Shown here: piece after piece, positions 57,458 to 64,000 of the stretch
Layout of the letters: the number at the start of each line of letters is the position of its first letter
Position numbering within the stretch: position 1 is the stretch's first letter
NCBI GenBank assembly: GCA_963763015.1
Contig: CAVXML010000007.1
Coordinates: forward strand, 434,001 to 498,000
Reading direction: 5' to 3'
Length of the DNA stretch: 64,000 nucleotides
Origin: Fodinibacter sp963763015
Lineage (GTDB): Bacteria > Actinomycetota > Actinomycetes > Actinomycetales > Dermatophilaceae
The notes under the pieces: model-generated
Database searches by the model: none
Seen by the model: the letters and a program-made list of their open reading frames with translations, nothing else
What the model was told of the DNA's origin: nothing
Made by a program: the position numbers and the translations under genes

Positions 57458-59304
57458 GGCGCCAGGCGGCGGCGGATGCCGTCGTCGACCCACCCGTGGA
57501 CCACGACATGGCGCCCCCCACGGGCGAGGACCACGACGTCGACGTCGACGTGGTCGTCATCGGGTCGGGGTTCGGTGGCTCGGTGTCGGCCCTGCGGCTC
57601 GCCGAGAAGGGGTACCGCGTGCTCGTCCTCGAGGCGGGTCGCCGCTTCGAGGACGAGGACTTCGCCGAGACCTCGTGGAACCTGCGCCGGTTCCTCTGGG
57701 CGCCGCGGCTGGGGCTGTACGGCATCCAGCGCATCCACCGGCTCAAGGACGTCATCATCCTGGCCGGTGCGGGCGTCGGCGGCGGCTCGCTCAACTACGC
57801 CTGCACGCTGTACGTGCCTCCCGCGCCGTTCTACCGCGACGCCCAGTGGTCCGACATCACCGACTGGCAGGCCGAGCTCTCGCCGCACTACGCCACCGCG
57901 TCGCAGATGCTCGGGGTCGTCACCAACCCGTGTGACGGCCCGGTCGAGCGGGCCATGCGACGGACGGCCGAGGACCTCGGTGTCGGTGAGACCTTCCGGA
58001 AGACTCCGGTCGGCATCTACTTCGGGCCCCCCGGCGAGCGGGTCGCCGACCCCTACTTCGGGGGAGTCGGGCCCGCCCGTTCCGGCTGCACGCAGTGCGG
58101 CAACTGCATGGTCGGATGCCGTGTCGGCGCCAAGAACACGCTCGTCAAGAACTACCTCGCCCTCGCCGAACGGCTCGGCGTCGTGGTCGAGCCGATGCGT
58201 ACCGTGACGCGCGTCGGGGTGGTCCCCGGCTCCGGGGGACCGGGCGGGCGGGGCGAGGTGCATCGTGTCCTCCACGAGCGCACCGGGCCGCGCCATGGTC
58301 GGGGGGTGCGGGTCACGACGGCCCGTCACGTCGTCCTCGCGGCGGGCACCTGGGGCACCCAGCAGCTGCTCCACGCCATGAAGGCCGAGGGTGAGCTGCC
58401 CCGGATCTCCGAGCGGCTCGGACACCTGACGCGCACGAACTCCGAGGCGCTCCTCGGCGCGACCACGGTCACGGTCCCTGAGGGGGCGGACCTCACCCGT
58501 GGGGTGGCCATCACCTCGTCGTTCCACCCCGACGAGGTGACCCACGTCGAGAACTGCCGGTACGGCAAGGGGTCGAACGCCATGGCGCTGCTGGCCGGCA
58601 TCCGGGTGCCCGACACCGCGCGGCCACGGCCCCTGGAGGCGTGCCTCGAGGTGGCCCGCCGGCCCCGGGACCTGCGGGCCCTCGGGATCAACGCCTACCG
58701 CTGGAGCGAGCGGAGCGTCGTCGGCCTCGTGATGCAGACCCGCGACAACTCCCTGCGCACCTTCCGCCGCAAGGGTCTGTTCGGCCGGTCACGGCTCACT
58801 TCGACGCAGGGCCACGGTGAGCCCAACCCCACGAGGATCCCCATCGGGCACACGGCGATGGACGCGCTCGCCGTGCGGCTGGAGGAGGAGACCGGCGTCC
58901 GTGCCGTCGCCGGCGGCTCGTGGGGCGAGGTGCTCGAGACCCCGATGACGGCGCACTTCATCGGTGGCGCCCCCATCGGGTCCTCGCCGGCGCGTGGCGT
59001 CCTCGACCCCTACCACCGGCTGTGGGGGCACCCCGGCATCTCGGTCGTCGACGGGACCGCCGTCTCGGCCAACCTCGGGGTCAACCCGTCGCTCACCATC
59101 ACCGCCCAGGCCGAGCGGGCCATGTCGTTGTGGCCCAACCGCGGGGACGCGGACCCCCGGCCCGCCCAGGACGAGCCGTATGCCGTGCTGCCCCGGGTGC
59201 AGCCGCGGAGCCCGGCGGTGCCCCGGCCCTTTGCCGTGGTGGCGGCCGACCAGCCCCGCGATGCCGTGTCGGGTGAGCCGGTGGCTGCCGCGGAGCGGCG
59301 CTGA
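57454..59304 (+). CDS. GMC oxidoreductase, cholesterol-oxidase (ChoD)-like
   Basis: 616 residues. The FAD fold begins VVVIGSGFGGSVSALRLAEKG (about 30-50), with VILAGAGVGGGSLNYACTL later and a late GTAVSANLGVNPSLTITAQAE. A ferredoxin-like Cys cluster CTQCGNCMVGC (about 213-223) is present, as in the Rv3409c group, unlike classic secreted cholesterol oxidases. No signal peptide. ATG 57454 overlaps the dehydrogenase stop. Substrate unproven; it keeps the guaB-guaB3-choD order of Mycobacterium. Confidence 0.88.
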   Translation: MRRQAAADAVVDPPVDHDMAPPTGEDHDVDVDVVVIGSGFGGSVSALRLAEKGYRVLVLEAGRRFEDEDFAETSWNLRRFLWAPRLGLYGIQRIHRLKDVIILAGAGVGGGSLNYACTLYVPPAPFYRDAQWSDITDWQAELSPHYATASQMLGVVTNPCDGPVERAMRRTAEDLGVGETFRKTPVGIYFGPPGERVADPYFGGVGPARSGCTQCGNCMVGCRVGAKNTLVKNYLALAERLGVVVEPMRTVTRVGVVPGSGGPGGRGEVHRVLHERTGPRHGRGVRVTTARHVVLAAGTWGTQQLLHAMKAEGELPRISERLGHLTRTNSEALLGATTVTVPEGADLTRGVAITSSFHPDEVTHVENCRYGKGSNAMALLAGIRVPDTARPRPLEACLEVARRPRDLRALGINAYRWSERSVVGLVMQTRDNSLRTFRRKGLFGRSRLTSTQGHGEPNPTRIPIGHTAMDALAVRLEEETGVRAVAGGSWGEVLETPMTAHFIGGAPIGSSPARGVLDPYHRLWGHPGISVVDGTAVSANLGVNPSLTITAQAERAMSLWPNRGDADPRPAQDEPYAVLPRVQPRSPAVPRPFAVVAADQPRDAVSGEPVAAAERR

Positions 59305-59397
59305 GCGGCCGCCGGCGGGCGTCTCAGCCTGGTGTCGGTGGCCCGCGCCACGATGTGGGTCTGGCGGTGTGGCCGTGACGACGACGGGAGGCGAGCC

Positions 59398-59709
59398 GTG
59401 AGCGGGGAGGCCGAGCGGCGGTGGAGCTTCCGGGCGCCGGTCTGGCGGTGGAAGGAGGGCTCGTGGAGGTTCGTCACAGTCCCCGACGACGTCAGTGACG
59501 AGGTCGACGAGGCGGTCGGCGACGCGACCGGGGGGTTCGGCTCCGTGCGCGTCGAGGTGACCGTGGGCACCTCGGTGTGGCGCACCTCGTTGTTCCCGTC
59601 CACGACGGAGGGAGCCTTCGTGCTGCCTCTCAAGAAGGCGGTGCGGGACCGGCAGGGGCTGGCCGACGACGACCTGGCCCACGTGACGATCCGGCTCGTC
59701 GACCGCTGA
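59398..59709 (+). CDS. DUF1905 domain-containing protein
   Basis: 103 residues. WSFRAPVWRWKEGSWRFVTVPD at the start and SVWRTSLFPSTTEGAFVLPL in the second half match DUF1905, a small beta-barrel of unknown function. GTG 59398 has GGGAGG seven bases upstream, which decides it over an ATG 66 bases earlier. It stands alone after the GMC gene (93 bases). Confidence 0.85.
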   Translation: MSGEAERRWSFRAPVWRWKEGSWRFVTVPDDVSDEVDEAVGDATGGFGSVRVEVTVGTSVWRTSLFPSTTEGAFVLPLKKAVRDRQGLADDDLAHVTIRLVDR

Positions 59710-59760
59710 GGCCTGCACCGCCGGCGTGTCGACGCCCGGAGGCGGGTGGAACGGCATCAG

Positions 59761-59819
59761 ACGCCGCCGTGACGGCACAGCGGGAGCGCGCCGGCGACGC
59801 CGCCGTGACGGCGCAGCGG
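59761..59819 (+). repeat. 23-bp direct repeat, two copies
   Basis: A 23-base unit beginning ACGCCGCCGTGACGGC occurs at 59761-59783 and 59797-59819 with one mismatch. It fills most of the 143-base gap between the DUF1905 gene and the convergent ABC gene. Confidence 0.8.
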
Positions 59820-59852
59820 ATCGCGCTGAGACGACGATGCAGCCAGTTGCTC

Positions 59853-61628
59853 TCAGGACTCGTCGCGCCACGACCGCCACAGGGCGGCGTACGAGCCGTC
59901 GTGCGCGAGGAGCTCGTCGTGCGACCCGAGCTCGCGCACGACGCCGTCCTCGACGACGGCGACCCGGTCGGCGTCGTGGGCGGTGTGCAGCCGGTGGGCG
60001 ATCGCGACCACCGTCCGGCCGTCGACCACCGCGGCGAGCGAGCGCTCGAGGTGCCGGGCGGCCCGCGGGTCGAGCAGCGAGGTGGCCTCGTCGAGCACAA
60101 GGGTGTGCGGGTCGGCCAGGACCAGGCGAGCGAGCGCCACCTGCTGGGCCTGGGCGTGCGTGAGGGCGTGTCCGCCCGAGCCGACCGGGGTGTCGAGCCC
60201 GCCGGGCAGGGCCAGCGCCCACTCCAGGGCGTCCACCGACGCGAGCGCGGCGCGCAGCTCGTCGTCCGACGCGTGGGGCCGGGGGAGCCGCAGGTTCTCG
60301 GCGAGCGTCCCGACGAACACGTGGTGTTCCTGGGTCACGAGCGCGACCTCCCCGCGCAGCACGGGCAGCTCGAGGTCGACGAGCGGTACCCCGCCCCCGG
60401 TGACGCGGCCGGTGCGCGGCCCGTCGATGCCGGCCATCAGCCGCCCCAGGGTGGACTTGCCCGCCCCGGAGGGCCCCACGATGGCGAGGCGTTCGCCGGG
60501 GACGAGCCCGAGCGAGACCCCGTGGAGCACGTCGCGACCCTCCCGGTAGGAGTACTGGACGTCCGACACGGCGACCTGCTCGCCGTGCGGCAGGGCTCCG
60601 GTGGCGACGCGGTCGGAGGGGACCTCCGCGACGCCGAGGATGCGGGCCAGCGAGGTGGCGGCGAACTGGATCTCGTCGAGCCAGGAGATGAGCTCCCCGA
60701 GCGGGTCGAGCAGCTGCTGCACGTACAGCGTCACCGCGGTCGCCGCGGCGATGGAGACGTGGCCGTTCCAGGCCAGCCAGCCACCCCAGAGCACCGAGGT
60801 GGCGATGGGCAGGAAGAACCCGATCTCCAGCCAGGGGAACCACCGCAGCCGTAGCCCCATGGTGTAGCCCTCGGCGTCGCCGCACTCGTCGAGCGCCGCG
60901 AGGAAGCGCCGCTCGCGCACGTCCTGCAGGCCGAGGGCGTCCGTCGTCGCGGCCCCCTCGACCGTCTCGGCGGCCACACCGTTGAGCCGGGCGTAGGACG
61001 CGTGCTCCCACAGGTACCCGTCCCCGGCCCGCCGCAGGTACCACCGCGACGACGGCACCTGGACGAGGGCGGCGGTCAGCAGCGCCAGCGCGGCCAGCGG
61101 TGAGGTGACCACCGCGGCGACCGCCGTGGCGACGACCGTGGTCACCGCCACGACGATGGCCGGGATGCCGAACCGGATGATGTGGGCGAGCGAGTCGATG
61201 TCGTTGGTCGTCCGGGCCACCAGGTCACCGGTGCCGGCCCGTTCGACGACGGAGAGCGGCAGCCGTACCGACGAGCCGATGAAGTCCTCGCGCAGGCGGG
61301 CGAAGATGCGCTCGGAGAGCACGAACGAGGCCTTGCGGGCGACCCAGGTGAACCCGGTCTGCGCCACGACCGCGGCCACGAGCACGCCGATGAGAGCGTC
61401 GATGCGGCCGAGGCTGTTGTCGCCGGTCGTGACCTCCTCCACGATCTGGCCCACCACCCAGGGGCCGAGCAGGGCGACCAGCGCCGCGAGGCCGTGCCAG
61501 AGGAGCACCCAGGTCAGCGGGCCGCGGTGGTCCCGAAGGAGCGCCCTGGTGTGCTCCAGGACGGTCCGCGACGACGCGATGGGGAGCGTGCGGGTGGCGT
61601 GGTCGGTGCGCCCCAGGAGCGGCGACAT
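59853..61628 (-). CDS. ABC exporter half-transporter with canonical ATP site but degenerate signature
   Basis: 591 residues: six-helix membrane domain (about 30-325) and ATPase domain (about 350-591). Walker A GPSGAGKS (385-392), Q-loop Gln433, Walker B LVLDE (510-514) and switch His545 are intact, but the LSGGQ signature is replaced by LTHAQ (489-493). It pairs with the upstream half-transporter (one-base TGATG overlap), which has the reverse defects. Substrate unknown; lipid, peptide or drug export is likely. Confidence 0.9.
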   Translation of the reverse strand: MSPLLGRTDHATRTLPIASSRTVLEHTRALLRDHRGPLTWVLLWHGLAALVALLGPWVVGQIVEEVTTGDNSLGRIDALIGVLVAAVVAQTGFTWVARKASFVLSERIFARLREDFIGSSVRLPLSVVERAGTGDLVARTTNDIDSLAHIIRFGIPAIVVAVTTVVATAVAAVVTSPLAALALLTAALVQVPSSRWYLRRAGDGYLWEHASYARLNGVAAETVEGAATTDALGLQDVRERRFLAALDECGDAEGYTMGLRLRWFPWLEIGFFLPIATSVLWGGWLAWNGHVSIAAATAVTLYVQQLLDPLGELISWLDEIQFAATSLARILGVAEVPSDRVATGALPHGEQVAVSDVQYSYREGRDVLHGVSLGLVPGERLAIVGPSGAGKSTLGRLMAGIDGPRTGRVTGGGVPLVDLELPVLRGEVALVTQEHHVFVGTLAENLRLPRPHASDDELRAALASVDALEWALALPGGLDTPVGSGGHALTHAQAQQVALARLVLADPHTLVLDEATSLLDPRAARHLERSLAAVVDGRTVVAIAHRLHTAHDADRVAVVEDGVVRELGSHDELLAHDGSYAALWRSWRDES

Positions 61629-63355
61629 CAGTCCTCACCCCGCAGCACGATGCGCCGGTACGCCGGGCTGGTGCGCAGCAGCTCGTGGTGCCGTCCCGTG
61701 GCGGTGACCCTGCCCCCCTCGACGAGGAGCACCGTGTCGGCGCGGTCGAGCAGCAGCGGGCTGGCGGTGACGAGGACCGTCGTGCACCCGGCCCGGTGGG
61801 CCGCAAGGCGCTCGGCGATCCGGGCCTCGGTGTGGGCGTCCACCGCGCTCGTGGGCTCGACGAGCACGAGGACCGCGGCGTCGCGCAGGAGCGCTCGGGC
61901 CAGGGCCACGCGCTGCCGCTGCCCACCGGAGAGGGCCCGTCCGCGCTCCTCGAGCGTCCCGTCGAGGCCGCCGTCCAGCGACTCCAGGGCGTCGGCGGCG
62001 CTGGCCGCGTCGATGGCCGCCCGTCGAGCCTCGTCGCTCGACCCGCCGAGCGCCTCGCGCACGGGACCGCTGAAGAGGTGGGGGTCCGACTCGGAGACGA
62101 CGATCAGCGACCGGACCTGCTCCAGAGGCACGTCGTCCAGGGACACCTCACCCCACCTCACGCCGTGCCGACCCGGCGCGGTCCGCCCGAGCCGATGGGC
62201 GATGGCCGAGGTCTCCTCCGGCGTGGCGCTGACCAGGGCGGTCAGCCGCCCCGGCTCGATGACCACCCCGGACACGACGTCGACCAACGGTGCCGCCGGC
62301 ACCAGCAGGTCGGTCACCGCGCCACCAACCGCGCCCGCCTCCGCGCTCGGGTGGTCCGGCTCGACGGCGAGGATGGTCACGAGGCGGCGGGCGGCGACCC
62401 GGCCGCGCGCCAGCTTGTCGACGAACTCGGTCGCGGTGCGCATCGGCATCGTGAGGAACGCGGTGTAGCCGTAGAAGGCCACGAGCTGCCCGGGCGTGAT
62501 CTCCCCGGCGGCAGCCAGGTGTGCACCGACGCCCGTGACGACGACGACGAAGATCCCCGGGAGCAGGACCTCGGCCGCATCCAAGGTCGCCTGCACGGGG
62601 GAGAGCCGCACCCCGGCATCCCGCACACGGGCGGACTGTGCGGCGTACCGGCCGAGGAAGGCCTCTTCGCCGCCGATGCCGCGAAGCACGCGCAGGCCGG
62701 CCACGGTGTCCGCCCCGAGGGCGGTGAGCAGGCCGGCCTCCTGGCGCTGTGCCTGCTGCCGGCGCTGGAGCGGGCGCATGACCAGACTCAGCGATGCGAG
62801 GAGGAGGGGACCACCGAGGAGCATGATCACGCCGAGGACCACGGACCCCCGGAGCAGGATGACCGAGACCACCACGAAGCTCACGACCGCTCCGGCGAGG
62901 CGGGCGGTGATGTCGAAGATGTTGCCCATCCGCCAGAAGTCGCTGGCGAAGCTGGTGACCACCTCACCGGCCGGCATCCGCCGCGTGAGTGCCGGGCCCG
63001 CACGGCGGACGGCCCGCTCGGTGACGATGGCGGAGCGGAACGACGCGATGAGCCAGTTCCGCACGGCGAACCAGTGCCGGCCGTTCGACGTCACGGCGCT
63101 GACCACGCCGAGGGCCATGATGGCGCCGGCCCAGAGCACGAGTGCTCGGGCGTCTCGGGCGACGAGCCCGTCGTCGATCGCCCGCCCGACGGCGGCGGGG
63201 ACAAGGGCGACGGAGAGCATCCAGGGCACCCCGAACAGGACACCTCCGAGGAGCGTGCGCCACTGCCGCCGGCCCAGCCAGAGGAGGAGGCGGTCGGCGT
63301 CGCGCGGTGGGGCCGCGTCGGCGTCGATCGCGAACGGCCAGGTGTGGTGAGCCAT
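61628..63355 (-). CDS. ABC exporter half-transporter with lost Walker motifs and intact signature
   Basis: 575 residues, six-helix domain (about 30-320) and ATPase domain (about 340-575). The P-loop position reads SATPEETS (376-383) without GxxGxGK; Walker B is VLVLVEP, with Val499 for Asp and Glu500 kept; the Q-loop reads VSES, and the switch His is absent (VTASPL, about 529-534). The signature LSGGQ (475-479) is intact. It complements the downstream subunit so that only one composite ATP site is complete. ATG 63355 has GGGAG and a nearby -10, TAGCGT (63365-63370). Confidence 0.9.
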   Translation of the reverse strand: MAHHTWPFAIDADAAPPRDADRLLLWLGRRQWRTLLGGVLFGVPWMLSVALVPAAVGRAIDDGLVARDARALVLWAGAIMALGVVSAVTSNGRHWFAVRNWLIASFRSAIVTERAVRRAGPALTRRMPAGEVVTSFASDFWRMGNIFDITARLAGAVVSFVVVSVILLRGSVVLGVIMLLGGPLLLASLSLVMRPLQRRQQAQRQEAGLLTALGADTVAGLRVLRGIGGEEAFLGRYAAQSARVRDAGVRLSPVQATLDAAEVLLPGIFVVVVTGVGAHLAAAGEITPGQLVAFYGYTAFLTMPMRTATEFVDKLARGRVAARRLVTILAVEPDHPSAEAGAVGGAVTDLLVPAAPLVDVVSGVVIEPGRLTALVSATPEETSAIAHRLGRTAPGRHGVRWGEVSLDDVPLEQVRSLIVVSESDPHLFSGPVREALGGSSDEARRAAIDAASAADALESLDGGLDGTLEERGRALSGGQRQRVALARALLRDAAVLVLVEPTSAVDAHTEARIAERLAAHRAGCTTVLVTASPLLLDRADTVLLVEGGRVTATGRHHELLRTSPAYRRIVLRGED

Positions 63356-63461
63356 GGGTCTCCCACGCTATGCGGGTCGGCGAACGGCATCCACCGAGTT
63401 AATGCGGGCCGCGGCAGCTCCGTGGCCCGGCCGGCCGGCTCGGGACGAGCGAGCGGTGACG

Positions 63462-63467
63462 TAGCCT
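63462..63467 (+). promoter_or_regulatory. -10 element of the SURF1 gene (leaderless)
   Basis: TAGCCT, six bases, then GTG 63474. Confidence 0.6.
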
Positions 63468-63473
63468 CGAGGG

Positions 63474-64000
63474 GTGCTGAGGACCGCGCTGCGACCGAGG
63501 TACCTCGGCCTGCTCGCACTCGTCGTGCTGGTCGGGATCGCCTTCGGCTGGCTGGGCCGCTGGCAGCTCGGCGTCGCCGAGAGCACCGCCTACCGGGAGG
63601 CCGTCGCGCAGGCGCGGGCCCAGAGCCCGGTCGAGCTGGCGTCGGTGCTCCAGCCCCACGCCCCCTTCCGCGACGACCTCTCGTCGCGACCCGTCACGGC
63701 GAGCGGCCGGTACGCCGCGCAGGGCCAGCTGCTCGTGCCGGACCGGCGCCTCGACGGGGCCAGCGGGCTCTGGGTGGTCACCCCCTTCGTCGTGGACGCC
63801 AGTGGAGCGACGCTTCCCGTGGTGCGTGGGTTCGTCAGGGACGAGGCGGATGCCGGGCCGCCGCCCGCTGGCGAGCTCCGGGTCACCGGTGGGCTCGCCC
63901 CCGGAGAGTCACCGGCCCCCGACCCGGCCCGGGAGGGCCAGATCGGGTCGGTGGACCTGTCGCTCCTGGTCAACACGTGGCCCGGTGACCTCTACAACGC
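63474..64000 (+). CDS. SURF1 family cytochrome oxidase biogenesis protein (3' end outside window)
   Basis: The first 175 residues are present. One N-terminal helix (about 9-30, YLGLLALVVLVGIAFGWL) followed by the family motif GRWQLG, and the conserved VTPFVVDASGATLPVVRGFV in the extracytoplasmic domain. The second transmembrane helix lies beyond the window end. SURF1 helps insert heme a into cytochrome c oxidase. It is divergent from the asymmetric ABC exporter. Confidence 0.88.
   Translation, partial: MLRTALRPRYLGLLALVVLVGIAFGWLGRWQLGVAESTAYREAVAQARAQSPVELASVLQPHAPFRDDLSSRPVTASGRYAAQGQLLVPDRRLDGASGLWVVTPFVVDASGATLPVVRGFVRDEADAGPPPAGELRVTGGLAPGESPAPDPAREGQIGSVDLSLLVNTWPGDLYN

Noticed and set aside
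59761..59819. CRISPR-like direct repeats
   Set aside because: Only two 23-base copies with a 13-base spacer and no cas genes; a simple duplication.

Overview
This 64 kb window is a single stretch of chromosome from a high-GC actinobacterium. Actinobacterial markers are a mycothiol S-conjugate amidase (mca), a WhiB-type Fe-S regulator, a GuaB3 paralogue, a GroEL with a His-rich tail, SURF1, and GTG starts with 1-4 base stop/start overlaps nearly everywhere. Three blocks keep the gene order known from Mycobacterium: eno-ftsB-DUF501-ppx-tRNA-Leu; greA-DUF4307-mca-small membrane protein-hemolysin III-isoprenyl transferase-phoH; and alr-tsaE-tsaB-rimI-tsaD ... groES-groEL-whiB-guaB-guaB3-GMC oxidoreductase. 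A member of Micrococcales (Intrasporangiaceae-like) fits, but that is inference. I saw no insertion sequence, prophage, CRISPR array, rRNA or replication origin.

Layout. 1-2174: the tail of an unidentified gene and pseudouridine catabolism (kinase + glycosidase). 2366-5902: enolase, divisome protein, DUF501, exopolyphosphatase/GppA, tRNA-Leu(UAA). 6082-11760: BI-1-like membrane protein, a tandem-MarR regulator, thiolase, RidA, SGNH hydrolase, hotdog protein. 11716-18798: methyltransferase, cystathionine beta-synthase, DUF1992, 2,4-dienoyl-CoA reductase, MsrA, cystathionine gamma-synthase; cbs and metB together give transsulfuration. 18803-24523: an orphan GlmL-like ATPase, a class-V aminotransferase, a secreted propeller, a VOC protein and a DrrAB-type ABC exporter whose ATPase gene carries an apparent 1-base frameshift. 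24618-31180: the greA/mca/trhA/uppS/phoH block and a lytic transglycosylase. 31236-41208: coaA, then glmS-acpS-nnr-alr-hydrolase-tsaE-tsaB-rimI-tsaD, nearly all overlapping or closely spaced. 41373-45946: a NagZ lipoprotein, nucleoside hydrolase + ribokinase, and a THUMP-like methyltransferase. 46018-55126: HrcA/CIRCE-controlled groESL, an S4 protein, WhiB, IMP dehydrogenase, a DmpA peptidase, a DHA2 exporter, GuaB3. 55168-64000: a DUF305 lipoprotein, an aldehyde dehydrogenase + cholesterol-oxidase-like flavoenzyme pair, DUF1905, an asymmetric heterodimeric ABC exporter, and the start of SURF1.

Structure beyond the genes. (1) The octamer GGATGCCG/CGGCATCC occurs roughly 75-80 times by eye, about one per 0.8 kb, against about 5-6 expected from composition; inverted pairs of it form hairpins at several gene ends, as uptake sequences do in Neisseria and Haemophilus. 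(2) A roughly 80 bp palindromic repeat with 16-18 bp arms is present three times, all between genes, and two copies in opposite orientation bracket nagZ. (3) About 20 genes on both strands have a -10 hexamer (TAnnnT or a one-base variant) exactly 6-7 bases before the start codon, so leaderless transcription appears common; where this holds it also fixes the start codon. (4) A perfect 8-2-8 palindrome abuts the -10 of the hemolysin III gene.
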